Assembly: GCA_937900135.1 (NCBI GenBank) | Contig: CALCDJ010000012.1 | Coordinates: 1-22,695, forward strand | Direction of reading: 5' to 3' | Source of the DNA: an uncultured Blautia sp. | GTDB taxonomy: Bacteria; Bacillota; Clostridia; Lachnospirales; Lachnospiraceae | DNA: 22,695 nt | Shown here: positions 7,828 to 15,561 of the stretch, piece after piece | How the letters are laid out: each line of letters opens with the position of its first letter | Numbering within the stretch: position 1 is the stretch's first letter | Notes under the pieces: generated by a model | Databases searched by the model: none | Told to the model about the DNA's origin: nothing | The model's input: the letters and a program-made list of their open reading frames with translations, nothing else | Program-made: the position numbers and the translations under genes

Positions 7828-9162
7828 TCAGTCTTCTACTTTTTTAATATCCATATCCTTGGGAAGTACCAGACTTAAGATAATGGAAACAACAAATACA
7901 ACTGCTACACAGTTTGCAGAAAATACGTCCTGTACTACCTGCGGGAAAATTCTCCAGATATCCGCCTCGCTGGCGCTGGTAAATCCGATTCCAACTGCAA
8001 GAGACAGGGCTACGATTGTGATATTTCTCTGATTAAATCCTGCCTTTGCCACCATCTGGATTCCGCTGACCATGATGGTACCAAACATCATAATTGTACA
8101 TCCGCCCAGAACAGCGTCAGGAAGACTTGCAAAGAAATTTCCCACCGGTGGAAGCAAGCCTGCCAGAATCATGCACACAGCGCCTGTCATAATGGTGAAA
8201 CGGTTTACAACCTTTGTCATATTAACCAGACCTACGTTCTGACTGAAGGAAGTAACCGGCGGACATCCGAACAGAGAAGATACGGAACTTGCAAAACCGT
8301 CACATGCAAGAGAACCGGAAATTTCTTTTGTGGTAATTTCTCTGTTTAATCCTCCGGCTACCATAGCTGTGGTATCTCCAATGGTTTCTGCAGCAGATAC
8401 CAGGAAGATAATGGCGACGGAAATAATCGCGCCAATGTTAAATTTAGGAGCATAAGGAAGCAGATGCGGCAGTGAGATGAATCCACCGGACATAATGCTG
8501 GAAAAATCCACCTTTCCCATAAAGATTGCCACTATGTATCCCACGATCAAACCTGCCAGCACAGAAAGCTGTTTCCAGTAGCCTTTGGCCAGAATGTTAA
8601 ACAGCAAGCAGGTTATCAGCGTAATGGCACCAAGAAGCAGGTTCTGGGCAGAACCGAAATCTTCGTTATAACCGCCGCCGAAAGATCTTGTTCCTACAGT
8701 AAACAAAGAGTAACCAATGGCTGTTACCACGGAAGCTGCTACCACAGGTGTTATGATCTTTCGCCAGTATTTTGCCAGAAGTCCCAGACAGCCTTCAAAC
8801 AGACCGCCTACCAATACGGCGCCCACCATGGTTTCATACCCGTAGGTACTGCCGACATAACTTAAAATGGTAACAAAGGTAAAACTGACTCCCATTACGA
8901 TAGGCAGTCTGGAGCCCACCTTCCAGACCGGATACAACTGGATCAACGTTGCGATTCCAGCCACAAACATGGCATTCTGAAGCAGAATCGCAAGCTCTGC
9001 ATTCTCCAGTCCTGATGCCGCGCCAATAATTGTAATCGGCGTCAGGTTAGCCACAAACATGGCCAGTACATGCTGCAGACCAAAAGGAATTGCTCTGCCG
9101 ACCGGAACTCTTCCATCCAAACGATAGATGTTGCTCATACTTACATTCCCGTCATTTTTCAT
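7828..9162 (-). CDS. NCS2 nucleobase permease, xanthine/urate-like
   Basis: Proton- or sodium-coupled nucleobase transporter of the NCS2/NAT family in the cytoplasmic membrane, 444 residues. It carries GLQHVLAMFVANLTP near the N-terminus, AAETIGDT around Glu259 in the substrate-binding helix, and the NAT signature QNVGLVNMTK (308-317), which matches the pattern [QEP]-N-x-G-x4-T-[RKG]. An AAET rather than uracil-permease-type context and the divergent guaD favour a purine such as xanthine or urate; uracil is less likely but not excluded. It starts at ATG 9162 after AAGGAGG with 8-base spacing. No riboswitch is visible on this strand. No clear terminator follows within the 100 bases before the next gene. 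Confidence 0.88.
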   Translation of the reverse strand: MKNDGNVSMSNIYRLDGRVPVGRAIPFGLQHVLAMFVANLTPITIIGAASGLENAELAILLQNAMFVAGIATLIQLYPVWKVGSRLPIVMGVSFTFVTILSYVGSTYGYETMVGAVLVGGLFEGCLGLLAKYWRKIITPVVAASVVTAIGYSLFTVGTRSFGGGYNEDFGSAQNLLLGAITLITCLLFNILAKGYWKQLSVLAGLIVGYIVAIFMGKVDFSSIMSGGFISLPHLLPYAPKFNIGAIISVAIIFLVSAAETIGDTTAMVAGGLNREITTKEISGSLACDGFASSVSSLFGCPPVTSFSQNVGLVNMTKVVNRFTIMTGAVCMILAGLLPPVGNFFASLPDAVLGGCTIMMFGTIMVSGIQMVAKAGFNQRNITIVALSLAVGIGFTSASEADIWRIFPQVVQDVFSANCVAVVFVVSIILSLVLPKDMDIKKVED

Positions 9163-9198
9163 GATGAATCCTCCTTAAATATTTTTATTATACAGCAA

Positions 9199-9227
9199 AG
9201 TATACAATATTATTCTTTTCCATGCAA
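9199..9227 (-). promoter_or_regulatory. Promoter of the NCS2 permease
   Basis: On the minus strand TTGCAT (9222-9227), a 17-base spacer and TATACT (9199-9204) form a reasonable sigma-A promoter, giving a leader of about 30 bases. A second TATAAT at 9187-9192 lacks a matching -35. Confidence 0.5.
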
Positions 9228-9229
9228 AC

Positions 9230-9340
9230 TTTTTTGTACAAAAAAATATTTTTTGTCAAAAATTATTTTTTGTACATTTTATACGAATTTCTTCTTGTTT
9301 TTTTTACAATTTGGTGATTTCATTTTTTTACAAATCAATT
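9230..9340. repeat. T-tract motif cluster in the purine divergent region
   Basis: A very AT-rich stretch holds a perfect 16-bp palindrome, T6-GTAC-A6 (9230-9245), then two further T6-GT motifs (GTCA at 9255, GTAC at 9272) 17-19 bases apart. Two more T-runs followed by ACAA end near 9309 and 9333. The cluster separates the two divergent promoters. It may be a set of operator half-sites or simply bent, UP-element-like DNA. Confidence 0.45.
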
Positions 9341-9367
9341 GACAGAAAAATTGTCTTAATCTATAAT
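9339..9367 (+). promoter_or_regulatory. Consensus sigma-A promoter of guaD operon
   Basis: TTGACA (9339-9344), exactly 17 bases, then TATAAT (9362-9367): a perfect consensus match. Transcription would start near 9374, giving a leader of about 215 bases. Such a strong promoter implies that control lies downstream, in the leader RNA. Confidence 0.88.
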
Positions 9368-9399
9368 TATGTTTGTAATATGAATACCGTTTTACACAT

Positions 9400-9464
9400 A
9401 GCTTATATAAGTCCATAATCGGTTGGACGTCTCTACCAACTACCGTAATAGTTGTCTATAAGTG
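9400..9464 (+). ncRNA. Purine-riboswitch-like aptamer, variant
   Basis: A three-way junction of the purine riboswitch type can be drawn: P1 CUUAUA (9402-9407) with UAUAAG (9457-9462); J1/2 UAA; P2 GUCCA (9411-9415) with UGGAC (9424-9428); J2/3 GUCUCUAC (9429-9436); P3 CAACUA (9437-9442) with UAGUUG (9449-9454); L3 CCGUAA; J3/1 UC. Cytosine at 9456 takes the place of the C74 that pairs with guanine or xanthine in this family. Differences from the usual form: J3/1 is UC where AC is strongly conserved (A73U), P2 is 5 bp rather than 7, and L3 has 6 rather than 7 bases. It sits in the leader of guaD and a purine permease. Confidence 0.8.
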
Positions 9465-9568
9465 CTCTTATGTGCCAGATATTATTTCCCATTCTATTTG
9501 TGCACATTTTTAGGGACTTTTGGCATATTAGGGGTAGTTTTTTGTTTTGTAAGAAATGCCTTTGTCCC
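9458..9568 (+). promoter_or_regulatory. Putative expression platform with alternative pairings
   Basis: The aptamer's P1 3' strand can instead pair just downstream (ATAAG 9458-9462 with CTTAT 9467-9471). The segment GGGACTTTTGGCAT (9513-9526) can pair upstream with TGCCA (9473-9477) and TCCC (9487-9490), or downstream with ATGCC (9556-9560) and GTCCC (9564-9568), next to the guaD ribosome-binding site. A T-rich run (9538-9549) follows the upstream option, and a weaker ATGTGC/GCACAT hairpin (9470-9507) is a third possibility. Which fold gives ON or OFF cannot be decided from sequence. Confidence 0.45.
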
Positions 9569-9589
9569 GAAGAAAGGAAGGTGAACCAT

Positions 9590-10870
9590 ATGACATCAAA
9601 AAATTTCGTACTGAAAGGCACGATCTGCTACAGTGAGACCAAGGATCGGCTCCTGATCAGTGAAGACAGCTATCTTGTCTGTGAGGATGGGCTTTGTGTC
9701 GGCGTTTTTAAAGAACTTCCGGAAAAATATCAGGGACTTTCCGTGAGAGATGTGGGAAATGCTCTGATCATTCCAGGAATTACAGACCTGCATCTTCATG
9801 CTCCTCAGTACAGCTTCCGAAGCGTAGGAATGGATATGGAACTTCTGGACTGGCTGGATCACATCACATTTCCAGAGGAATCCAAATTTGCAGATCTGGA
9901 TTATGCCCGCGCTTCCTATTCTATTTTTGCGGAAGACTTAAAGAAAAGCGCTACCACCCGCGCTTCTATCTTTGCCACCCTTCATCCAGAAGCCACAGAG
10001 CTTTTGATGGATCTGGTGGAACAGACAGGAGTTCAGGCATACATAGGCAAGGTCAACATGGACCGGAACGGTCCGCCCACCCTTCAGGAGGAAAGCGCAG
10101 AAGCCTCTGCCCAGGCTACCATTTCCTGGATTGAGAGAGTGGCCCATAAGTATCAGAATGTCAAACCAATTCTGACGCCCCGGTTCACACCCTCCTGTAC
10201 AGATGACCTTATGAGACGTCTTGGAGAAATTCAGAAGAATTATCATTTACCTGTACAATCCCATCTTTCTGAGAACTTAGGTGAGATTGCCTGGGTAAAA
10301 GAGCTTTGTCCCAATACCCATTTTTATGGGGAGGCTTACGACCAGTTCGGACTCTTTGGCGGAGAAGGCTGTCCCACCATCATGGCTCACTGTGTACACT
10401 GTCCCGAAGAGGAAATTGCACTGATCAAGGAGCGTGGTGTATACATTGCGCACTGTTCCCAGTCCAATACCAACCTTTCTTCCGGTATTGCGCCTATTCG
10501 CCGCTATCTGGATGAGGGACTTCATGTCGGCCTGGGTACTGATATTGCAGGCGGCTTTTCCATTTCTCCATTGCGGGCAATGGCGGATTCTATTCAAACT
10601 TCCAAGCTTCTCTGGCGTCTTGTGGATGATTCACTGAAACCGCTGACTCTGGAAGAGGTCTTTTATATGGGTACAGCTGGAGGCGGTTCTTTCTTCGGCA
10701 AGGTAGGAAGCTTTTTGGAAGGCTACGAGTTTGATGCCGTGATCCTTGACGACACCAATCTCCCATATCCTCAGACGTTCACATCCAAGCAGCGTCTGGA
10801 ACGGCTGGTCTATCTCTCAGATGACCGCAACATCATCGGAAAATATGTTTCCGGAACAAAAATCTTTTAG
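9590..10870 (+). CDS. guaD: Guanine deaminase
   Basis: Hydrolyses guanine to xanthine and ammonia; zinc-dependent amidohydrolase in the cytosol. Visible metal and catalytic elements: HLH (His68, His70), SHLSE (His225, Glu228), AHC (His267) and GTD (Asp318). The block after the first motif, QYSF, then LLDWL and TFPEE, is the guanine-deaminase signature shared with animal enzymes, which separates it from other deaminases of the superfamily. The 426-residue length is normal. The start at 9590 has AAGGAAGG about 8 bases upstream; an open frame extending back to 9452 would cover the aptamer and is not used. Followed after 30 bases by a purine permease gene, which together form a purine-uptake and deamination operon. 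Confidence 0.95.
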   Translation: MTSKNFVLKGTICYSETKDRLLISEDSYLVCEDGLCVGVFKELPEKYQGLSVRDVGNALIIPGITDLHLHAPQYSFRSVGMDMELLDWLDHITFPEESKFADLDYARASYSIFAEDLKKSATTRASIFATLHPEATELLMDLVEQTGVQAYIGKVNMDRNGPPTLQEESAEASAQATISWIERVAHKYQNVKPILTPRFTPSCTDDLMRRLGEIQKNYHLPVQSHLSENLGEIAWVKELCPNTHFYGEAYDQFGLFGGEGCPTIMAHCVHCPEEEIALIKERGVYIAHCSQSNTNLSSGIAPIRRYLDEGLHVGLGTDIAGGFSISPLRAMADSIQTSKLLWRLVDDSLKPLTLEEVFYMGTAGGGSFFGKVGSFLEGYEFDAVILDDTNLPYPQTFTSKQRLERLVYLSDDRNIIGKYVSGTKIF

Positions 10871-10900
10871 CACAATGTGCTGCAAAAAGGGGGAAGAATT

Positions 10901-12277
10901 ATGAATCTTGACAAACTGTTTCACCTTAAGGAAAACCATACGGATGTAAAAACCGAAGTCATTGCCGGTATTACCACCTTTATGACCATGGCCTACATTC
11001 TGGCAGTAAATCCCAACATACTGGAAGCCTCCGGTATGGATCGCGGCGCGGTATTTACTGCGACAGCCCTTGCATCCTTTATTGCAACCTGTCTCATGGC
11101 GCTTTTATCCAATTATCCCTTCGTTCTGGCTCCCGGCATGGGTCTGAACGCGTATTTTGCATACACCGTTGTCCTCGGTATGGGATATAGCTGGCAGCAA
11201 GCACTGGCAGCCGTATTTGTAGAAGGTATGATCTTTATCCTTCTTTCTCTTACCAATGTACGTGAGGCGATTTTCAATGCCATTCCAATGAACCTGAAAC
11301 ATGCAGTTTCCGTTGGAATCGGTCTGTTTATTGCTTTTATCGGTCTGCAGAATGCAAAGATCACCGTAAACAATGATGCAACCTTAGTTGGCGTCTTTTC
11401 TTTCAAAGGCTCCCTGAAAAACGGCACCTTCAGTACAGAAGGAATCACCGTACTTCTGGCCCTGATCGGTCTTCTGATCACCGCAGTAATGCTGGTTAAG
11501 AATGTAAAAGGCGGAATCCTCTGGGGAATTCTGATTACCTGGCTTCTGGGAATCATCTGCCAGTTCCTTGGCATTTATGTTCCCAACCCGGAAACTGGCT
11601 TCTTCAGCCTTCTTCCTGATTTCTCCAATGGAATCTCCATCCCCAGCATGGCTCCAACCTTTATGAAGATGGACTTCTCCGTTGTATTTTCACTGGATTT
11701 CGTAGTCATCATGTTTGCATTCTTGTTTGTAGATATGTTTGATACCCTTGGAACCCTCATCGGTGTAGCTTCCAAGGCCGATATGCTTGACAAAGATGGA
11801 AAACTTCCAAGAATCAAAGGCGCTTTGCTCTCTGACGCAGTTGGTACTTCTGTAGGTGCTGTATGTGGTACTTCTACCGTAACCACTTTCGTAGAAAGTG
11901 CTTCCGGTGTTGCAGAAGGAGGACGTACCGGTTTGACCGCAGTTGTCGCAGCCATTCTTTTCGGTCTGTCCTTATTCCTGTCACCAATCTTTTTGGCAAT
12001 TCCATCCTTTGCAACTGCACCAGCTCTGATCGTTGTCGGTTTCCTGATGCTGACCTCCATCACCAAAATCGACTTCAGCGATTACACAGAAGCAATTCCA
12101 TGCTTTATCGCAATCATTGCTATGCCTTTCCTGTACAGCATTTCCGAAGGTATTGCTATGGGAACCATTTCCTATGTAGTGATTAACCTTCTTTCAGGAA
12201 AAGCCAAAGAAAAGAAGATCAGTGTTCTGATGTATGTACTGGCTGTACTCTTTATTTTGAAATACATTTTCCTGTAA
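10901..12277 (+). CDS. AzgA-type purine permease (adenine/guanine/hypoxanthine)
   Basis: Proton-coupled purine-base importer of the AzgA branch of NCS2 (as PbuG, PbuO, GhxP, AdeP), 458 residues and about 12-14 membrane segments. Recognisable blocks are TEVIAGITTFMTMAYILAVNP at the N-terminus, LAPGMGLNAYFAY, the region VDMFDTLGTLIGVA in the middle, and ALLSDAVGT with GTSTVTTFVESASGVAEGGRTGLT. The start at 10901 has AAAGGGGGAAG upstream; an in-frame GTG at 10877 lacks one. It follows guaD by 30 bases in the same operon, so guanine is a probable substrate, with hypoxanthine or adenine possible. A strong terminator follows. Confidence 0.92.
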   Translation: MNLDKLFHLKENHTDVKTEVIAGITTFMTMAYILAVNPNILEASGMDRGAVFTATALASFIATCLMALLSNYPFVLAPGMGLNAYFAYTVVLGMGYSWQQALAAVFVEGMIFILLSLTNVREAIFNAIPMNLKHAVSVGIGLFIAFIGLQNAKITVNNDATLVGVFSFKGSLKNGTFSTEGITVLLALIGLLITAVMLVKNVKGGILWGILITWLLGIICQFLGIYVPNPETGFFSLLPDFSNGISIPSMAPTFMKMDFSVVFSLDFVVIMFAFLFVDMFDTLGTLIGVASKADMLDKDGKLPRIKGALLSDAVGTSVGAVCGTSTVTTFVESASGVAEGGRTGLTAVVAAILFGLSLFLSPIFLAIPSFATAPALIVVGFLMLTSITKIDFSDYTEAIPCFIAIIAMPFLYSISEGIAMGTISYVVINLLSGKAKEKKISVLMYVLAVLFILKYIFL

Positions 12278-12342
12278 TCTTTTAAAGAATACCACTTATA
12301 TTTTTCATCAGCCATCTAGGAATCTTTTTTCATATACTCCCT

Positions 12343-12376
12343 GGAACCGGTACGGATATGTACCGGTTCCTTTTTT
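12343..12376 (+). terminator. Terminator of the guaD-permease operon
   Basis: A perfect 11-bp stem, GGAACCGGTAC (12343-12353) with GTACCGGTTCC (12360-12370), 6-base loop, then six T (12371-12376). Confidence 0.93.
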
Positions 12377-12383
12377 CATGCTG

Positions 12384-12412
12384 TTGAATATTTTGTTCCT
12401 TTATTGTATAAT
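12384..12412 (+). promoter_or_regulatory. Promoter of the DMT exporter gene
   Basis: TTGAAT (12384-12389), 17 bases, TATAAT (12407-12412). The start would lie near 12419, about 27 bases before the start codon. Confidence 0.75.
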
Positions 12413-12445
12413 TATAAAATATTATCAACAAAGGAGAATTTTTCT

Positions 12446-13348
12446 ATGAAAAAACAAGTTCCTCTGAAAAATTCACTGCTTCTTCTCCTGACCGCCGCAA
12501 TCTGGGGTGTTGCTTTTGTAGCGCAGAGTGTAAGCATGGATTTTATCGGAGCCTTCACCTTCAATACCGCCCGTTTCCTCATGGGCGCTCTTGTACTTCT
12601 TCCTCTGATCTGGTTTACGGAACGAAAATCCCCCCAGGAACACCAGACACCAGAACAGAAGAAAAAAAGCCAAAAGGTACTTCTCACCGGGGGAATCTGC
12701 TGTGGAATCTGTCTCTGCCTGGCAAGTAATTTCCAGCAGTTCGGGATCAAATACACCACCGTAGGAAAAGCCGGTTTTATTACAGCCTGCTATATTGTAA
12801 TCGTTCCTGTACTGGGACTTTTTCTCAAAAAGAAATGCAGCCCCTTCATTTGGGCTGCAGTAGCTATGGCTGTGACCGGTCTGTACCTCCTTTGCATCAA
12901 AGACGGATTTTCCATTGGAAAGGGAGATTTTCTGGTGCTGATCTGCGCTGTTTTGTTTTCCGTCCATATTCTTGTCATTGACCATTTTTCTCCTATGACA
13001 GACGGTGTAAAACTATCCTGTGTCCAGTTCCTTACCGCCGGTATCCTGTCTGGTATTCCGGCTCTCCTGCTGGAAAATCCCAGCATCTCTTCTCTTTTGG
13101 ATGCCTGGGTTCCCGTTCTGTATGCCGGCATCCTGTCCTGCGGCGTTGGTTATACCCTGCAGGTCATTGGCCAAAAGGGGATGAACCCTACCGTAGCTTC
13201 TCTGATTTTAAGCCTGGAGTCCTGTATTTCCGTTCTTGCAGGCTGGTTTATCCTTGGCCAGAGCCTTACTCCCAGAGAAATCATAGGATGTGTAATTATG
13301 TTTGCCGCTATTTTGCTGGCGCAGCTTCCACAAAAAAAAGCAGCCTGA
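12446..13348 (+). CDS. DMT/EamA family transporter
   Basis: Ten-helix membrane protein of the drug/metabolite transporter superfamily, 300 residues, built from two EamA repeats. The first repeat opens with LTAAIWGVAFVAQSVSMDFIGAFTFN, typical of EamA domains, and the second ends with LILSLESCISVLAGWFILGQSLTPREIIGCVIMFAAILLAQ. Family members export amino acids, purines or other metabolites; the substrate cannot be told from the sequence. The start at 12446 has AAAGGAG 9 bases upstream. It is monocistronic, with its own promoter and terminator, and its stop codon lies inside the terminator stem. Being next to purine genes is not strong evidence for a purine substrate. Confidence 0.9.
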   Translation: MKKQVPLKNSLLLLLTAAIWGVAFVAQSVSMDFIGAFTFNTARFLMGALVLLPLIWFTERKSPQEHQTPEQKKKSQKVLLTGGICCGICLCLASNFQQFGIKYTTVGKAGFITACYIVIVPVLGLFLKKKCSPFIWAAVAMAVTGLYLLCIKDGFSIGKGDFLVLICAVLFSVHILVIDHFSPMTDGVKLSCVQFLTAGILSGIPALLLENPSISSLLDAWVPVLYAGILSCGVGYTLQVIGQKGMNPTVASLILSLESCISVLAGWFILGQSLTPREIIGCVIMFAAILLAQLPQKKAA

Positions 13349-13366
13349 AATCAGGCTGTTTTTTTT
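13332..13366. terminator. Bidirectional terminator between DMT gene and pepF
   Basis: CAGCCTG (13341-13347) and CAGGCTG (13352-13358) form a 7-bp stem with a 4-base loop, preceded by eight A and followed by eight T. It therefore serves both the plus-strand DMT gene and the convergent peptidase gene ending at 13385. Confidence 0.88.
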
Positions 13367-13384
13367 CTATGGAAAGAGCTTTGC

Positions 13385-15067
13385 TCAGGCAAAGAATTTC
13401 TCTTCCAGTTGTTTCATGATTCTTTCTACAGTTTCCTCCTGGAAGGGATTGCTCAGATTACCGATTTTTAAGAGTTCAAAATATCCCTGACTTCCTCCTG
13501 CGCAGCACAGACGGTAATAATCCTTCCACGCTTCTTCCCGGTTCTCTTCCATACGGATCAGATACTCAAAAGCTCCCATCTGCGCCAGCGCATAATCAAT
13601 GTAATAGAAGGGATACATAAAAATGTGCTGCTTCTGCATCCAGAAACCACCCTTTTCCAAGAATGCATGTCCGCCATAGGATCTCCATGGTAAATACTTC
13701 TGCTCCAGTTCATGCCACAGAGCGTAACGCGCCTCTGCATCTGTCAGACGTTCCTCGTACACTCTCTGCTGAAATTCATCCACACATGCCATATAAGGAA
13801 TCACCTGGAGACAGTCGGAAAGATGTGCATAAATATACTTTTCTTTTTCTTCTCCGAAAAACAGTCCCATCCAGGGATACGCGAAAAACTCCATGGTCAT
13901 GGAATGAATCTCATTGATCTCTGAGCTGGAGAACGACTGTTCCACCAGATAATCCTGTCTGGATGCCACATATGCCTCAAAGGCATGTCCTGCTTCGTGG
14001 GTAAGCACATCCACATCTGCGCTGGTTCCGTTAAAATTAGAAAAGATAAACGGCGCTTTCTCCGTATCCAGGAAGGTACAATAACCTCCCGGCTGTTTTC
14101 CCGGTCTTGTTTCCAGATCAAACAATTCATGCGCTCTCATAAAGGAGAAAAATTCACCAGTCTCCAAAGACATCTCCTCATACATCTTCTGGGCCTGATC
14201 CAGCATTTCCTCCGGCGTTCCCTGGGGATACACATTTCCCTCCGGAAATACAAGAGCCTCATCATAATAATGTAGCTCTTCCACACCCAGGCGCTGTCTC
14301 TGTTCCTCAAATAATCTCTGACAAAGGGGAACCACATGCTTCACAATGGCATCCCTGAACCGGCTCACTTCTTTCCGTCCATAGGTATATCGCTCATTTT
14401 TTAAATAAGCCATATCTACATAATCTGAAAAGCCCAGGTTTTCCGCCATCCTGCAGCGTACCTGCACCAGTTCTGAATAAATCTCATCCAACTGCGGCGC
14501 AATAGACTGATAAAGATCTGCCCAGGCTTCCAGAGCTCTGCGGCGCATCTCCCGATTGGTATCCTGCATTTTTTTCAGGAGACCATAAAAATTCAGACTT
14601 TCCCCTTCAAATTCTGTGGATGCTGTTGCAGAACATTTGGCATATTTCTGCACCAGACTGCTCTCTTTCACCAAAAGCTCCACATTTTTCTCACTGACAA
14701 GACGGCTCACATTGGCAAGGCGGGTAAAATAAAAATCTCCATAGACCTCCTTCAGCTGTTCCAGATAAGGGGAGGCCAGAAGGATCTGAACAAATCCTTC
14801 TTTTTCCAGTTCCAGTCCCGGATCTTCTCTGTGAAAATATTCCATTTCTTCTTCATAGAACTCATCGGTCATATCCAGCGTGTTTCGGATATATGCCAGA
14901 GTTTCCATGGTTTCAGCTTTTCTCGTCTCATCCAGGAACCCCTGAAAAGCTGCCTTTGCCCCCTCTGGATCAGAAGCCCCTTTCAGTTGTTCCCCCAATA
15001 CCCGGATCTGCGCTTTTATTTGGGCAAGTTCCGGCCTTTCGTATACCATATCTCTGAATTTATCCAT
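13385..15067 (-). CDS. pepF: M3 family oligoendopeptidase (PepF-like)
   Basis: Cytosolic zinc metallopeptidase that cleaves oligopeptides, probably in peptide turnover. The 560-residue protein has the M3 active site HEAGH (His357, Glu358, His361) and the downstream glutamate ligand in the segment SSSEINEIHSMTMEFF. The long helical N-terminal half and the C-terminal aromatic segment fit the PepF/thimet fold. The start at 15067 is supported by AGGAGAAGG immediately upstream; a GTG at 15082 lies before that site. The gene begins 24 bases after the stop of the metal-dependent regulator, and its ribosome-binding site is in the gap, so the two are probably co-transcribed. Family assignment is firm; the exact pepF orthology is less so. 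Confidence 0.92.
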   Translation of the reverse strand: MDKFRDMVYERPELAQIKAQIRVLGEQLKGASDPEGAKAAFQGFLDETRKAETMETLAYIRNTLDMTDEFYEEEMEYFHREDPGLELEKEGFVQILLASPYLEQLKEVYGDFYFTRLANVSRLVSEKNVELLVKESSLVQKYAKCSATASTEFEGESLNFYGLLKKMQDTNREMRRRALEAWADLYQSIAPQLDEIYSELVQVRCRMAENLGFSDYVDMAYLKNERYTYGRKEVSRFRDAIVKHVVPLCQRLFEEQRQRLGVEELHYYDEALVFPEGNVYPQGTPEEMLDQAQKMYEEMSLETGEFFSFMRAHELFDLETRPGKQPGGYCTFLDTEKAPFIFSNFNGTSADVDVLTHEAGHAFEAYVASRQDYLVEQSFSSSEINEIHSMTMEFFAYPWMGLFFGEEKEKYIYAHLSDCLQVIPYMACVDEFQQRVYEERLTDAEARYALWHELEQKYLPWRSYGGHAFLEKGGFWMQKQHIFMYPFYYIDYALAQMGAFEYLIRMEENREEAWKDYYRLCCAGGSQGYFELLKIGNLSNPFQEETVERIMKQLEEKFFA

Positions 15068-15091
15068 ATTCCTTCTCCTCACATCATATTT

Positions 15092-15481
15092 TTATGTGTC
15101 CAGTTCCACATTTCCACCGCTCTGCAAAAAATGCTCTTTAATCCGGTCAAAGCTCTCCTGACTCAACGCATGTTCTACCTTGCATGCATCCTCTTTTGCC
15201 GTTTTCTCCGGAACCCCAAGTCCCATCAGCATTCTGGAAAGAATGGTATGCCTCTCATAAATCTGTCTGGCAATGGTTTCCCCTTTTTCCAGAAGGGTAA
15301 TTGTTCCATACCGGTCCATGGCAATATAACCATCTTCCCGCAAAAGTTTCATCGCATGACTTACGCTGGGTTTGGAAACGGATAATCTGGCAGCGATATC
15401 CACAGAACGCACTTCCCGCCCTCCACGGGAAAGGATCAGAATCGCCTCCAGATAATCTTCTGCCGACTCTCGAATTTTCAT
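15092..15481 (-). CDS. DtxR/MntR-family metal-dependent repressor
   Basis: Winged-helix metal-sensing repressor of 129 residues, MntR-sized and without the C-terminal SH3-like domain of DtxR. The N-terminus ESAEDYLEAIL, the helix-turn-helix VRSVDIAARLSVSKPSVSHAMKLL and the wing GTITLLEKG are typical. Likely metal ligands by position are Asp9, Glu12, His78, Cys100, Glu103 and His104 (segment EDACKVEH); the cysteine is where MntR has Glu99 and DtxR has Cys102. It starts after AAAGGAGG. No manganese or iron transporter is nearby, so its targets lie elsewhere. It precedes pepF in a likely two-gene unit. Confidence 0.9.
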   Translation of the reverse strand: MKIRESAEDYLEAILILSRGGREVRSVDIAARLSVSKPSVSHAMKLLREDGYIAMDRYGTITLLEKGETIARQIYERHTILSRMLMGLGVPEKTAKEDACKVEHALSQESFDRIKEHFLQSGGNVELDT

Positions 15482-15507
15482 GACAACTTCCTCCTTTGTT
15501 TCCTTCT

Positions 15508-15536
15508 ATGGTAGCATATCCGCCCTGGGTTTTCAA
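15508..15536 (-). promoter_or_regulatory. Promoter of the regulator-pepF unit
   Basis: On the minus strand TTGAAA (15531-15536), 17 bases, then TACCAT (15508-15513) preceded by TGC, an extended -10. The transcript would begin about 20 bases before the regulator start codon. Confidence 0.45.
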
Positions 15537-15561
15537 CGACATTGCTTTTGGCCCCAAGGGA

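Noticed and set aside
9163..9230. Riboswitch on the minus strand for the NCS2 permease
   Set aside because: The inferred leader is only about 30 bases, too short for an aptamer, and no purine-junction sequence is seen on that strand.
9230..9340. CRISPR-like repeats
   Set aside because: The repeated unit is a short T-run motif with uneven 17-19 base spacing and no distinct spacers or cas genes.
9452..9589. N-terminal extension of guanine deaminase by 46 codons
   Set aside because: It would translate the aptamer and leader, begins inside P3, and the ATG at 9590 has a good ribosome-binding site and matches the family's N-terminus.
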